Source of the DNA: Muribaculaceae bacterium
Lineage (GTDB): Bacteria > Bacteroidota > Bacteroidia > Bacteroidales > Muribaculaceae
DNA: 64,000 nucleotides
Assembly (NCBI GenBank): GCA_017557665.1
Contig: JAFYYI010000050.1
Location: 62,001 to 126,000 of the forward strand
Direction of reading: 5' to 3'
Below are positions 27,325 through 38,200 of this stretch, piece by piece (position 1 is the stretch's first letter; each line of letters opens with the position of its first letter). The notes under the pieces were generated by a model. It ran no database searches and was not told the origin of the DNA. It saw only the letters and a program-made list of their open reading frames with translations. The translations under genes and the position numbers were made by a program.

Positions 27325-29010
27325 ATGAAGAAGTACGATGAACTCAAGGTGTTCTGCAAGAATACCAACGAGTATATCAGCATAGACGGCGGCGAAGCGC
27401 TCATCGACCTCTATGACACCATCAAGGGCCGTATCGGGCTCAAGGGTGAAGCCGTGTGTGTGCTGGTCAACAACAAGGTTGAGGATCTCCACTATCCTGT
27501 CTTTTCCCCGAAACACGTTGAATTTCTAGATATTACCAGCAACAACGGCTATCGTGTGATGACGCGTTCGTTGTGCATGGTGCTTTACAAGGCCCTCAAC
27601 GACTTGTATCCCGGCAAGCGCTTGTGCATCCAGCACAGCATCAGCAACGGTCATTATTGCCAGATCAAGCATGAGGAGCATTTCCTGACGCCCGACGTTA
27701 TCGCGAGCCTCAAGCAGCGCATGGTAGAAATCATCGACGCTGATATCAAGTTCGTGAGACGCGAGCGCCTGACGACCGACGTCATCGAGATGTTCCGCAA
27801 GCAGGGGCTCAAGGACAAGGTGCGCCTGTTGGAAGGCATCAACCAGCTCTATACCGTCTATTATAAACTTGACGATATCATCGACAGCTTCTACGGCCCT
27901 CTCGTTCCTTCAACCGGCATGCTCAAGGTGTTTGACCTCATCCCCTATGAGCAGGGCATGCTGCTGTTGGGTCCCAACCGCCAGAACATCGACGAGGTGA
28001 CCCGTTGGGAGCCTCAACCCAAGCTGTTCCAAGCTTTTACCGACTACATCGACTTCAACAAGATTATCCGCCTGGGTGATGTGGGCGAACTCAACCATGC
28101 CATCAAAGCCGGTTACGCTCCCCTGCTCATCAACGTCGTCGAGGCGCTTCACAACAAGCACTTCATCCAGATTGCCGACGAAATCACCCGCCGCTATAAC
28201 GAGGGTGGGGCACGAGTGGTCCTCATTGCCGGACCGTCATCAAGCGGTAAGACCACGTCGTCCAAGCGCCTGGCCATCCAGCTGCTCACCAACTGCATTG
28301 TGCCCAAGGTCGTTGAGCTGGACAACTACTTTGTGAACCGCGATCAGACACCGCGCGACGAGGACGGAGACTATGACTACGAGTCGCTCTATGCGCTTGA
28401 CCTGGAGCAGTTTAACAAAGATGTGACCGACCTGCTGGCCGGCAAGGAGGTGGCCATGCCCACCTACAACTTCGTGAAGGGAGAGCGCGAATACCTGGGC
28501 AACACCCTCAAGCTGGAACAGGGTGACATCCTGCTCCTGGAAGGTATCCACGGCTTGAATCCCGAGCTTACCCGCCTCATTCCCGATAATCAGAAATTCC
28601 GCATCTTTGTCTCGGCGCTCACCACGCTGAACATTGATGACCATAACTGGATAGGCACCTACGATAACCGCTTGCTGCGCCGCATCATCCGCGACTACAA
28701 GTACCGTGGCTGTGCCGCCCTCGACACCATCAAGCGGTGGCCCAGTGTCCGCCGCGGAGAAAACAAGTGGATCATGCCGTTCCACGAAAATGCCGACGCC
28801 ATGTTCAACTCCTCGCTACTGTTTGAACTGGCAGTGATGAAGAACTACGCGTTACCGATATTGCAACAGGTGCCCAGCAGCACGCCGGAGTATGCCGAGG
28901 CTTCACGACTGATAAAGTTCTTGAGTTACTTCGAGCCTCTGGACGAGAAAGATATTCCCAGCACGAGCTTGCTGCGAGAATTCCTGGGCGGCAGCACCTT
29001 CCACTACTAA
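27325..29010 (+). CDS. Nucleoside (uridine-type) kinase with ThrRS-like N-terminal domains
   Basis: A 561-residue cytoplasmic protein. The first 200 or so residues resemble the TGS and second additional domains of threonyl-tRNA synthetase (GHYCQIKHEEHFLTPD). The C-terminal part is a uridine-kinase-like P-loop domain with GPSSSGKT at 304-311, a substrate region VVELDNYFVNRDQTPRDEDG, and LLEGIHGLNP. This architecture is a known nucleoside kinase family common in Bacteroidetes, expected to phosphorylate uridine or a related nucleoside. A shorter paralogue lacking the N-terminal domains follows after 97 bases, on the same strand and probably the same transcript. Confidence 0.88.
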   Translation: MKKYDELKVFCKNTNEYISIDGGEALIDLYDTIKGRIGLKGEAVCVLVNNKVEDLHYPVFSPKHVEFLDITSNNGYRVMTRSLCMVLYKALNDLYPGKRLCIQHSISNGHYCQIKHEEHFLTPDVIASLKQRMVEIIDADIKFVRRERLTTDVIEMFRKQGLKDKVRLLEGINQLYTVYYKLDDIIDSFYGPLVPSTGMLKVFDLIPYEQGMLLLGPNRQNIDEVTRWEPQPKLFQAFTDYIDFNKIIRLGDVGELNHAIKAGYAPLLINVVEALHNKHFIQIADEITRRYNEGGARVVLIAGPSSSGKTTSSKRLAIQLLTNCIVPKVVELDNYFVNRDQTPRDEDGDYDYESLYALDLEQFNKDVTDLLAGKEVAMPTYNFVKGEREYLGNTLKLEQGDILLLEGIHGLNPELTRLIPDNQKFRIFVSALTTLNIDDHNWIGTYDNRLLRRIIRDYKYRGCAALDTIKRWPSVRRGENKWIMPFHENADAMFNSSLLFELAVMKNYALPILQQVPSSTPEYAEASRLIKFLSYFEPLDEKDIPSTSLLREFLGGSTFHY

Positions 29011-29107
29011 GGGAAAATGTGGGCTTTATTGCGATGTGCAATAGAGCCCACAAATTTTTAATAATCAAGATTTTAAACAACTAATATAACGAAAGCATAT
29101 TGAATCA

Positions 29108-30148
29108 ATGATGGACTTAACAGCAAGCGTCGACCGTCAGCAGAACCAGCAAAAGTATCAGTCACTGGAAGAGTTCTGTGGAGACATCCGCCGCATGGAG
29201 TCACAAGGCCAAGATGGCATAGCACTTTTTAACCAAGTGATAGCACAGGGGCTCGCACCCGACCTCATCGCCGAGGACGAGGTGCAGCACAGCCGTCGGC
29301 TGGAACGCATCACCAGCGAAATCACACGCCGTTTCCGCCAGGAAGAGATGCGCGTGGTGCTTGTCGCCGGACCGTCATGCTCCGGCAAGACCACCACGTC
29401 ACGTTTCCTCAACCACATGCTGCGCGACAATGGCATTCAGCCCTGTGTCATCTCGCTCGACAACTACTTCCTCAACCTGGATCAGCGTCCACTTGACCCC
29501 AATGGAGATATCGACTATGAGTCATTCTACGGACTGGATGTGAAGCAGTTGGGACGTGATGTGGCAAGCCTCTTGGCTGGCGACCAGGTGTCAATGCCCA
29601 CCTATGACTACATCAAGGGTGAGCGCACCTATCGTGGCAACACCCTAAAGCTCGAGAGCAACAGCCTGCTGTTTCTCGAGGGATTGCACGCGCTCAACCC
29701 GCTGCTGATTCCCGATATCACAGAGGAAAAGAAATTCAGGCTTTTCGTCACGGCACAGGCCACCATCTACTATGGTGAAAAAACCGGTCTTGAAGAGCAC
29801 GATAACCGCTTGCTCAGGCGCATCTACCGTGACTATAACAGCCGTGGTGCCAGTGCTTTGCAGACGCTGCAATGGTGGCCGGGCGTGCTGCGCGGCGAGA
29901 ATCTGTGGATTCTGCCCTTTGCCAGCCATGCCGACGCCTGGTTCAACACGTCGATGGTGTTTGAATTCTCGGCTATCAAGTCGCGCGTGTCACAACTGTT
30001 GCAGGAAGTGCCCATGAGTGAGCCTGTCGAATACCAAATTGCGCAACGCCTCGCTGCCGTCCTAGACCGCATCGCCCCACTCACTCAGGAAGACTTCGCG
30101 GCGATTGCCCCCAAACGCCGATTCCTACTCAGCAACGAGGGCAAGTAA
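29108..30148 (+). CDS. Second uridine-kinase-like P-loop protein
   Basis: A 346-residue paralogue of the preceding gene, matching its C-terminal two-thirds but lacking the ThrRS-like domains. The P-loop is GPSCSGKT (88-95), followed by VISLDNYFLNLDQRPLDPNG and LLFLEGLHALNP, all aligned with the larger protein. HDNRLLRRIYRDY and LRGENLWILPF are shared too. Retained catalytic motifs suggest it is active, perhaps on a different nucleoside or in a hetero-oligomer with its neighbour; this is inference. The tandem arrangement indicates an old duplication with loss, or absence from the start, of the N-terminal domains. Confidence 0.85.
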   Translation: MMDLTASVDRQQNQQKYQSLEEFCGDIRRMESQGQDGIALFNQVIAQGLAPDLIAEDEVQHSRRLERITSEITRRFRQEEMRVVLVAGPSCSGKTTTSRFLNHMLRDNGIQPCVISLDNYFLNLDQRPLDPNGDIDYESFYGLDVKQLGRDVASLLAGDQVSMPTYDYIKGERTYRGNTLKLESNSLLFLEGLHALNPLLIPDITEEKKFRLFVTAQATIYYGEKTGLEEHDNRLLRRIYRDYNSRGASALQTLQWWPGVLRGENLWILPFASHADAWFNTSMVFEFSAIKSRVSQLLQEVPMSEPVEYQIAQRLAAVLDRIAPLTQEDFAAIAPKRRFLLSNEGK

Positions 30149-30183
30149 AGCGCCCTCCTCAAATCTATAAAACTATAAACTGA

Positions 30184-30209
30184 AAAAAGCGGCAATTGCC
30201 GCTTTTTTT
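30184..30209. terminator. Bidirectional terminator between kinase 2 and obg
   Basis: AGCGGCAATTGCCGCT is a perfect 16-base palindrome flanked by A and T runs, so it can terminate both convergent transcripts. It abuts, and on its right edge overlaps, the obg stop codon (30208-30210). Confidence 0.88.
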
Positions 30210-31431
30210 ATTCCTCATCAGGGTCGCTGACCACTTGGAAGTCTTTGTTCTCGTCCTCGTAGTCGCTTTCCCAATATTCCTCACTCCACTGTTTGGCACC
30301 CGAGTCCACCATCTTGCCTCCGGCATCGGGAGCTTCATCCTCCAGGTCATCGGCGCCGAAGATGAAATCGTCCTCGGCCTGTTCGCGGTGACGGGCATCC
30401 AGGTCGTGATGGGTCAAGTTCTCGGGGATGCGGTTGCGCTCGTCGTTGATGGTGCGCCACAGCAGGTCTTTCAGTTCGGTCAAGCCCATCTGGGCGACAC
30501 TTGAGATAAACACGCTGGGGACGTCATCAGGCAACTCGGGGCGCATCTGTTCGATGAGTTCCTCATCCAGCATGTCACACTTGGTGATGGCAAGCACACG
30601 GGGTTTCTCCACCAGGTCGGGGTTAAAAGTCTCCAATTCACGGCACAGGATGCCGTATTCCTTGCGGATGTCATCGCTGTCGGCAGGCACCATGAACAGC
30701 AGCACTGCGTTGCGCTCGATGTGGCGCAGGAAGCGCAGACCCAGGCCGCGGCCTTCGCTGGCACCCTCGATGATGCCGGGGATGTCGGCCATAACAAACG
30801 ACTGCTGCCCGCGGTAGGAGACGATGCCCAGGTTGGGTTCCAGCGTAGTGAAGGGATAGTTGGCAATCTTGGGTTTCGCAGCGCTGATTACACTCAACAG
30901 GGTCGATTTACCGGCATTAGGGAAGCCTACAAGACCCACGTCGGCCAGCAACTTAAGTTCCAGAATGACAGCCTTTTCAACGCCTTTCTCGCCTGGCTGT
31001 GCAAAACGCGGCGTCTGCCGTGTCGCCGTCTTGAAGTGCTGATTACCTTGGCCGCCACGACCGCCACGCAACAGACGGACAATCTGGCCGTCCTCGGTAA
31101 CGTCACACAGGAACTGGCCCGTCTCGGCATCATACACCGCCGTGCCGCAGGGCACCTCGATAGTGCGGTCCTCGCCGTCCTTGCCAGTCATCTGGTTCTC
31201 ACCTCCAGCCTTGCCGTCGGTAGCGAACACGTGGCGCTGATATTTCAAGTGAATCAGCGTCCACAGGTTGCGGTTACCCTTCAGGTAAATGTGTCCGCCG
31301 CGGCCGCCGTCACCGCCGTCAGGACCGCCCTTGGGGACATACTTGGCCCGGTGCAGGTGAGCCGAACCGGCTCCACCTTTACCGCTACGGCACAGAATCT
31401 TCACATAGTCGATAAAATTGCTTTCTGCCAT
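30208..31431 (-). CDS. obg: Obg/CgtA ribosome-associated GTPase
   Basis: An essential GTPase of large-subunit assembly and stress control; 407 residues. The N-terminal glycine-rich Obg domain is clear ([17 protein letters not shown]), followed by the G domain with GFPNAGKST (G1), DIPGIIEGA (G3) and TKCD (G4). Instead of a conserved OCT domain the C-terminus is an acidic tail ([12 protein letters not shown], ending VVSDPDEE). It is divergent from lgt with 83 bases between, in which both -7 elements can be placed. Confidence 0.96.
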   Translation of the reverse strand: MAESNFIDYVKILCRSGKGGAGSAHLHRAKYVPKGGPDGGDGGRGGHIYLKGNRNLWTLIHLKYQRHVFATDGKAGGENQMTGKDGEDRTIEVPCGTAVYDAETGQFLCDVTEDGQIVRLLRGGRGGQGNQHFKTATRQTPRFAQPGEKGVEKAVILELKLLADVGLVGFPNAGKSTLLSVISAAKPKIANYPFTTLEPNLGIVSYRGQQSFVMADIPGIIEGASEGRGLGLRFLRHIERNAVLLFMVPADSDDIRKEYGILCRELETFNPDLVEKPRVLAITKCDMLDEELIEQMRPELPDDVPSVFISSVAQMGLTELKDLLWRTINDERNRIPENLTHHDLDARHREQAEDDFIFGADDLEDEAPDAGGKMVDSGAKQWSEEYWESDYEDENKDFQVVSDPDEE

Positions 31432-31449
31432 AACTCATTGATTTTGGTG

Positions 31450-31457
31450 CAAAATTA
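31450..31457 (-). promoter_or_regulatory. -7 element for obg
   Basis: TAATTTTG on the minus strand, 18 bases upstream of the obg ATG. No exact -33 element. Predicted leader about 10 bases. Confidence 0.4.
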
Positions 31458-31480
31458 CAGATAATTCTCGGAATTCTATG

Positions 31481-31488
31481 TAAATTTG
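31481..31488 (+). promoter_or_regulatory. -7 element for lgt
   Basis: TAAATTTG matches TAnnTTTG, 26 bases upstream of the lgt ATG. No TTTG at the usual distance. It sits back to back with the obg -7 element, 23 bases away. Confidence 0.4.
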
Positions 31489-31514
31489 CAGCTACAAATG
31501 ATAATACAAAGGAT

Positions 31515-32399
31515 ATGCTACTGGATTCTATCACTTGGACTGCGAGTCCCAATCTGTTCAATGCCGGCGCGATTTCAGTGCGCTGGTACGGCTTGATGTT
31601 TGCCATCGGTTTCCTGGTGGGCTACGAGATTGTCAACCGTATCTTCCGTCACGAGGGAGCTAAAGAGAGTTGGGTGGGCAGCCTGTTCATCTATGTGGTG
31701 GTCGCCACTATCGTGGGAGCGAGACTGGGACACGTCTTCTTCTATGACTGGAGCTATTACAGTCAGCACCTGGGAGATATCCCAAAGATTTGGGAGGGAG
31801 GTCTGGCAAGCCACGGCGGCACGTTGGGCATCATTCTCGCCATCTGGCTCTACAGCCGCTATGTGACCCACAAGCCCATGTTGTGGACCTTAGACCGCCT
31901 GGTGGTGCCCGTGGGACTGGTAGCAGCGCTCATTCGCATAGGCAACCTGATGAACCACGAAATCTACGGCAGCGAGACCTCGCTGCCCTGGGGTTTCCGC
32001 TTCGTGACCAACGTGGGTCAGTGGATGCAGGGGGCCGACCCTGTATTCTCGGCACCGAGTCATCCCACCCAAATCTATGAGGCGGCATTCTACCTGTTGA
32101 CCTTTGCCATCTGCATGGTGATGTACTGGCGCTATCGTGCCCAGGAAAGGGAGGGACTCATCTTCGGTGTGTTCATGCTGGGTATCTTCGTGCCGCGCTT
32201 TCTCATCGAGTTCATCAAGAACGTGCAGGAACCATGGGAAATCGCGATGCGCAATAGCATCGGCCTGGACCAGGGTCAGTTGTTGAGCATCCCCTTCATC
32301 GTGCTGGGCTTCTGGCTCATTGTCAGGGCGATGCGTAGACCGCGGGTACCGTTGGAATATCCCAACCGCTTTGCCGATGAAAAGAAAGCCAAAGGATAA
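31515..32399 (+). CDS. lgt: Prolipoprotein diacylglyceryl transferase
   Basis: The first enzyme of lipoprotein maturation, transferring diacylglycerol from phosphatidylglycerol to the lipobox cysteine in the inner membrane. It has 294 residues and about seven membrane segments. The Lgt signature appears as LIRIGNLMNHEIYGSET, and SVRWYGLMFAIGF, GGLASHGGTLG and HPTQIYEA are the other conserved blocks. It is required for the SusD proteins and the other lipoproteins in this window. A lipoprotein gene follows 33 bases downstream. Confidence 0.95.
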   Translation: MLLDSITWTASPNLFNAGAISVRWYGLMFAIGFLVGYEIVNRIFRHEGAKESWVGSLFIYVVVATIVGARLGHVFFYDWSYYSQHLGDIPKIWEGGLASHGGTLGIILAIWLYSRYVTHKPMLWTLDRLVVPVGLVAALIRIGNLMNHEIYGSETSLPWGFRFVTNVGQWMQGADPVFSAPSHPTQIYEAAFYLLTFAICMVMYWRYRAQEREGLIFGVFMLGIFVPRFLIEFIKNVQEPWEIAMRNSIGLDQGQLLSIPFIVLGFWLIVRAMRRPRVPLEYPNRFADEKKAKG

Positions 32400-32432
32400 T
32401 AGTAACCAATTTACCCAAATCATAACAGTTCA

Positions 32433-33179
32433 ATGAAATATCTTCACTATTTACTGATTGTACTGGCGGCACTGACCTTGTGCTGCTGCATTGGTAAATC
32501 ACCCAATCCAATGAATAAGAACGCCACCCCTCTGGGGTCACCCGTGTGCATCGATGACACCTCTGTCAAGGGGCTCAGGGTGTACTATCCCCAGTTCAGC
32601 CGCATCGACCTCGTGTGCGAGAAGATGCCGTCCAAGCAGGACACCAATGTCATCTTCTGTGCCGAAGCTGCCTTCACCCACGAGTTGCTCGACACCTTCT
32701 CCCACGCCAACATCGATGGCGACCATGTGAGCGGCGGCAAGCGATTTACCGGAGCCAAGTGTTATGACAACAGCGGAGCCTTCGCATGGTTCAGCGACAC
32801 CACATGGGAATTTGTCCACGGTGAGTATGGTGAACTGCTCGACAGTGTCGCCCAGGCTGGCGGCATGGGATTCGGCCAGGCTCTCATCATCTATGAGGGC
32901 CAGAGCATCCGACCACTGTGGCGCGACGGCGTGAACCAGTACCGGGCGCTGTGTGAGAAAGACGGACGCCTGTGCATTGTGGACAGCCGCAAGAAAGTGG
33001 AATACGAACAGTTTGTTGAAATGCTGGAACAGTTCGCACCACAGTTTGCCCTTTATATGGACATGGGCGACGGCTGGAACCATTCCTGGTGGCGAGACAT
33101 CAAGGGCAAAATCCATGAGATACACCCCACAGCCGACAAATCGCGCTACTGCACCAACTGGATCACCTTCTACAAGTGA
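32433..33179 (+). CDS. Lipoprotein of unknown function
   Basis: A 248-residue predicted lipoprotein with signal peptide and lipobox (MKYLHYLLIVLAALTLCCC, Cys cluster at 17-19). I do not recognise the family with certainty. The layout recalls phosphodiester glycosidase (NAGPA-like) proteins: KDGRLCIVDS, then FALYMDMGDGWNHSWW, where NAGPA proteins have a Gly- and Asp-rich motif near the C-terminus. That is a visual resemblance only. It follows lgt by 33 bases and is probably co-transcribed. It ends before a GAGACGCAA palindrome that may terminate transcription. Confidence 0.75.
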   Translation: MKYLHYLLIVLAALTLCCCIGKSPNPMNKNATPLGSPVCIDDTSVKGLRVYYPQFSRIDLVCEKMPSKQDTNVIFCAEAAFTHELLDTFSHANIDGDHVSGGKRFTGAKCYDNSGAFAWFSDTTWEFVHGEYGELLDSVAQAGGMGFGQALIIYEGQSIRPLWRDGVNQYRALCEKDGRLCIVDSRKKVEYEQFVEMLEQFAPQFALYMDMGDGWNHSWWRDIKGKIHEIHPTADKSRYCTNWITFYK

Positions 33180-33236
33180 GCGCCACACAATAGCGTGAAC
33201 TCAACGAAATAATAGGGAGTTATCACTCACAGGATT

Positions 33237-33266
33237 TGTAGAGACGCAATGTTTTGCGTCTCTACA
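33237..33266. repeat. GAGACGCAA palindromic repeat
   Basis: TGTAGAGACGCAA and its exact complement form a 13-base stem around TGTT. This is the most complete of the window's four copies (also 12644-12667, 56761-56785, half copy 55865-55878). It may serve as a terminator for the lipoprotein gene. Confidence 0.8.
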
Positions 33267-33459
33267 TCTTTTATGGCTTGAGCAGGAACTACTGAATGCC
33301 GTCCAAATCACATCAGCAAGAATGGTATCAGTCTATCAACTCGCGACCTTCAAACATTCCTGATTGATGGTGGCTAAAGTGTCCTTGCCTTGAAGAAACC
33401 TTGCTGCACACCGGAAGCGGCCTGTGGTGTGACACGGGGAGGACTACTGTAAAATCAAT

Positions 33460-33493
33460 GCAGGGGATGTGCCGCGATTGGCACATCCCCTGC
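33460..33493 (-). terminator. Hairpin after susD 3
   Basis: GCAGGGGATGTGCC (33460-33473) and its complement (33480-33493) form a perfect 14-base stem with a 6-base loop, about 30 bases past the susD stop. The T tract on the minus strand is interrupted (ATTGATTTT), so termination may be less complete. Confidence 0.7.
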
Positions 33494-33523
33494 AGGATAA
33501 AGCGTTATAATCTATTTCAAAGA

Positions 33524-35179
33524 TTACTCAGCGGTAGGATCGTTGATGCTCTTGTAGCCATCATTGTAGTCGGTTTCCTTCAAGGGCACCTCCCAGGTCC
33601 AGTTGTTCACTTCATTGGGCTGGATGGTTACAGCCACTGCGGGGTGAGCGTTACCGCCCTGATCCCAACCATGACGTACAACGGGCAGTTTCCAGCGCTT
33701 CAGGTCACTCCACTGGAAGCCTTCGCCCCAGAGCTCAACAGCACGGTAGTCGGCGATCTCGTTGAAGAGGTCCTGACCGGTCTTGCTGCAGGTGTAACCG
33801 GGGTTGCGACCCGAGCCAGCGTTCAGGCGCACGAGAGCGTCCTGAGCATTGGCGGCCTGGCCGAGGAAGTAGTAGCACTCAGCCTCGATGAGCAGCATCT
33901 CGCTGGTGCGGATGAAGGGCAGATAACCTACGCCCGGGGTGTCGAACACGTAGAACTTCAAGTGAGCGCCCAGGTGATAAACGCCAGAAGAATAAGGCTC
34001 AGCCAGGCCAGGAGCGGCATGCTCTTGAACATAGTTGTAAGCCTTCATGTAAGCATCCATGTCAGAGAACTGCAGGTTAGCGGTCAGACCGATGTAACCA
34101 AAGGTGTGCTCAACCTGGGTGGCGTCGTCGGCATCGATGCCCAGACCGCTCTCGGTGAGGAACAGCGACTTGCGGAAGTCCTCATCGGGAATGCGGTTGA
34201 TGAGCTCACGGCCAATGGTACCGGCACCATTCTGTGAAGCAGATGCATAGTAGCCGTTGCAGCTGTACTGGGTACCGTAGCTCCAGTACCAGTTGTTCTC
34301 GTCAGCGCTACCATAGCTACCGAAGATCCACTCGCTGGTGGGACGGCAGAAACCGGCTGCATAAGCGTCATTGCTCATCAGGGGATAACCATCCTCGGCC
34401 AGCTTAGCGTGGTTGAGGGCGGTCTGGTAGTCCTCCTTGTAGAGGGCAGCGCGGGCATAAACGGCATGAGCCACGTTCAGGTTGGCAATCCAGCACTGAC
34501 CGGCCTTGCGGTCAACACCACACTCGTTGAACAGGGCAACAGCCTCGTCCAGGTCCTTGTAGATCTGAGCGTAAACCTCGGCCATGGTCGAGGGAGCCAG
34601 GTCGCCGGTCGACTCGTCGAGACGCAGGGGCAGACCCTGTGCACTACCATTGTTGGAGTCTTTCCAACGAACGCAATAGTAGTGGATGAGCTTCTCAAAG
34701 CTGTAAGCACGGAAGGTCAGTGCCGAAGCCTTGATGAACTTCTTGTCAGCCTCAGCACCCTCGGCAGCGTCGATACGTCCGATGATCACGTTGGCCTGGG
34801 TGATGATCTGATAGTAGTAGTACCAAGCGTAGTGGTTGTAGATGGAGCTCTTATCGGTGTGCATCGTCTGGTTGTGGATATCAGCCCAACCCGAAGCATA
34901 CTGATTGTAATAGTAGTCCTGTGCAGGATAGTTCTCATACAGGCGCATGATGCAGTTCTCACCACAGAAACCCTGGCGATAGTTACCATGCTGGATGGTC
35001 ATCGTCTTGGCCACACCGTTCAATGTCTTGTAAGCATTATCGACGGTGGCAACGGCCGAAGCATCGCTGATCGACTCGGTGGGTTTCGTCTCAAGATAAT
35101 CCTCACCACAAGAGGTCACCATCATTGCAGCACCGACCAGCAGACCACTCAATAAAATCCTATTTATATACTTTTTCAT
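33524..35179 (-). CDS. SusD/RagB outer-membrane lipoprotein
   Basis: A 551-residue SusD of the classical RagB type. The lipobox is MMVTSCGEDYLETKPTE (Cys at about 24). TPR-like helices (ALNHAKLAEDGYPLM) and the C-terminal signature TSEMLLIEAECYYFLGQ, then NDALV-type helices, support the family. It differs from the two SusD-like 2 proteins in the other operons. It lies 48 bases after its susC. No accessory enzyme accompanies the pair, so the substrate cannot be inferred. Confidence 0.93.
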   Translation of the reverse strand: MKKYINRILLSGLLVGAAMMVTSCGEDYLETKPTESISDASAVATVDNAYKTLNGVAKTMTIQHGNYRQGFCGENCIMRLYENYPAQDYYYNQYASGWADIHNQTMHTDKSSIYNHYAWYYYYQIITQANVIIGRIDAAEGAEADKKFIKASALTFRAYSFEKLIHYYCVRWKDSNNGSAQGLPLRLDESTGDLAPSTMAEVYAQIYKDLDEAVALFNECGVDRKAGQCWIANLNVAHAVYARAALYKEDYQTALNHAKLAEDGYPLMSNDAYAAGFCRPTSEWIFGSYGSADENNWYWSYGTQYSCNGYYASASQNGAGTIGRELINRIPDEDFRKSLFLTESGLGIDADDATQVEHTFGYIGLTANLQFSDMDAYMKAYNYVQEHAAPGLAEPYSSGVYHLGAHLKFYVFDTPGVGYLPFIRTSEMLLIEAECYYFLGQAANAQDALVRLNAGSGRNPGYTCSKTGQDLFNEIADYRAVELWGEGFQWSDLKRWKLPVVRHGWDQGGNAHPAVAVTIQPNEVNNWTWEVPLKETDYNDGYKSINDPTAE

Positions 35180-35227
35180 AATAAATTCCTTTCTTAGATG
35201 TTATCGTCTTTGTTTATTGACTGATTA

Positions 35228-38200
35228 TCAGAACTGGAGCTGAACACCGAAGTTGAATACACGTGCGGTAACATAGGTGTTGTCAGAGCCACCGCTGAAG
35301 TTGTACTGGGGGTTCAGACCCTTGCGGGAAGTGAAGGTAGCCAGGTTCTCAGCACCTGCGGTGAGGGTGAGGCCCTGCATGCCAAGCTTGTTCATCACGG
35401 TCTTGGGCAGGCTGTAGCTCAAGGTGATGTTCTTCACAACGAAGTAGGAAGCGCTGGTCAACCAACGGTCACTGGTAGCGTTGTTGTAAGAACTGTACTC
35501 AAAGTCGAGCTGAGGCAGACCCTTGGGATCGATGCGGTTGGGCGAATCCTCGGTCATGCCGGCGGGAACACCGTTCCACGAGTTCATCAGGTCAACGTGG
35601 TTGGCACTTGCCGAAGAAGCGGTATTGGTGGACATCAGGCTCTGGTATGCGCTGTCGTAGATCTTGCCACCCAGGCTGTAGGTGAACAGAGCGTTGAGCG
35701 CGAAGCCCTTGTATTGCAGTACTGAGTTGAACGAACCATAGAACCAGGGATGAGCAGAACCAGCCCAGTCACGCTTACCATAGGAGCCAGGCATGGTGGT
35801 ATAGGTCTCACCATTGATTTCTACAGCCTCACCAGCGGCGATAGCCTTGTCCTTCATATCGGGATCGATGGTATAGAGCGAGCGACCGGTCGTCTGATCA
35901 ACGCCCACAAAGTGCCAAGTGTAGAACTCGTAGGGGTCATGACCCTCGGAGTAGTTCTGCTGGCCATGGATAATGTCCTTGCCGTTAGGCAGCTTCTTGA
36001 TTTTGCTCTTCATGAAGGTGCCCTCGGTGCTCAAGGTCCAGTTGAGGTCCCTGTTGCGGAACACGTCATAGCTCAACGAAATCTCGATACCGCGGTTGGA
36101 GATGGTACCGATGTTCTTGTAGATGCTCATGTTGTAGTCATCGCCCCAAACGAACGAACCTGCCGACAGAGGCAGAGGAACAGCGAACAACAGGTCCTTG
36201 TTGCGCTTGTCAAACAGAACGAAGTTGAAGTTCAAGCGGTCAAATACGCGACCCTCGATACCGAAGTCGATATTCTGGCAGGTCTCCCACTTGATGTCGT
36301 TGGCAGCGAGGCTCTGCTTCATGAAGGCAGCGCTACCGGCGTTCTTCTCGATGTAGTACAGTGCCTGGTAAGCATAGAGGCTAACGCCCATGTTGTTACC
36401 GGTCTCACCATAAGAAGCACGCACGCGCAGCTGGTCGAGCCAGTTCACATCCTGAAGGAAGTTCTCCTTCTTGATGTTCCAGTTCACACCGAAGGAGAAG
36501 AAGTTACCCCAGCGGTTGTCCTTGGAGAAGCGTGAAGAACCGTCACGACGGAACGAGAAGTCAACGAAGTACTTCTCATTGTAGTTGTAGCGAGCACGAC
36601 CCAGGTAGGACTCGGTCTTGTCCTCGTCATCCGAACCCAGGAAGTAAGAGTTGGTCTGGAAGTTACCGGGGGTGTAGATACCATCGGCAGCCGAACCAGT
36701 GTTCATGCCGTAAGCGCTGCGGCTGTTGTAATCGTAGTTCTCGTGGGCGAGCATGATGTCAACATGGTGACGATCAAAGTCGCGGTTCCAGTTCAGGATT
36801 TCCTGAGCAGTGCGGGTGTTGTACTCGTAAGCGTAGCTGCTCAGACGGCCACCGTTGGTAGCACCGTCACCAATCAGCGGGTTGTTGTAATGACGGCGAT
36901 TGGTGTTTGAGTGCATGAAGTCGGCCTTCAAGGTCAGCGAGAAGCCAGCAGGCAGGGTAAAGGTACCATAGGCCATACCCTCGACTACAGCACGGCGACG
37001 ACGGTCGAAGTCATTGCGCAGCTCATAGGCAATGTTGCGGTTGTCCAAATAAGAGGACTCGGTATCATACTGCTTCTCACCATTCTCGTCAAGCAGGAAG
37101 CTGCCATCGGGGTTGTGCAGGAACAGGGGATAAACGGGAGCCATGTAACGGGCGGTATAGAAGGGGTTGGCATAGTAGCTACCAGTAGCATTGTCGTTGA
37201 AGTTGCGGGTAGCATAGGTACCACTCAGGTTGATACCAGCCTTGAACCAGTCACTGGGAGTGAAGTTGGTGTTGATACGGCCAGTGAAACGCTCGTAGGC
37301 GCTAGCGTATACATAACCCTGCTCGTTGGTGTAACCAGCCGAAGCATACATGTTATACTTCTCACTACCTGCGGTGCCCGAGAGGCTGTAGTCCTGACGA
37401 TAACCGGTGCGCTCAATGTCCTTTTCCCAATCCAGGTCGGTGTAACCGGGGAGAACCTGAGCAATGAGCTTACCGTTGGCGTCAAACAGCTGGTTGTACT
37501 CGCGGTCATAGATGTTGCGCTGAGCATAGTCGGTAATCAGATGCTCGGTGGCATACTGTGCAGCAGCCGTTGCATCAAGACCCATGCTACCGTTCATGGC
37601 GAAGTTCTTCATGGCGGTCCATGAAGCCTCCATCCACTGGTCGGCATTCATGCGGTCATACTCGGCGATACCACGCTTATACATACCCTGGTTGATGCGC
37701 AGAGTAACAACGGGCTTGTTGGCATAATTACCTTTCTTGGTAGTAATCAGCACAACACCATTAGCTGCACGGTTACCATACAGGGCAGCCGAGGCAGCAT
37801 CCTTCAAGACACTCATGCTCTCGATATCCACAGGGTTGATCTCGGCGATGTTACCGTCAAATGCCACACCATCAACAACATACAGAGGTGTGCTGGAGCC
37901 GGTGATACTACCGATACCACGGATGCGGATGCTGGGGGCTGCACCAGGCTCACCATAGGTGTTGTTCACCTGGATACCGGGGGTGCTACCCTCGAGGGCT
38001 GCGGTTACCGACGAACCGATGCGGTCCTTGATTTTCTTCTCGTCAACGACCGAGATAGAACCGGTAATTGACTGACGCTTAGCGCTACCGTAAGCAACAA
38101 CCACAACCTCATCGAGGTTCTGACCAGAGTCAGACAATTTGATGACCATGTTGTTAGATATTTCTACCTGACGGGTAGCGTAGCCAACGTATGAAACATT

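Larger units (their letters stand above)
33180..33523. other. Gene-free stretch with two hairpins
   Basis: Between two convergent genes. It holds the GAGACGCAA palindrome (33237-33266) near the left gene and the 14-base-stem hairpin (33460-33493) near the susD stop. The 190 bases between them show no open frame with a start context and no further repeats. Confidence 0.5.
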
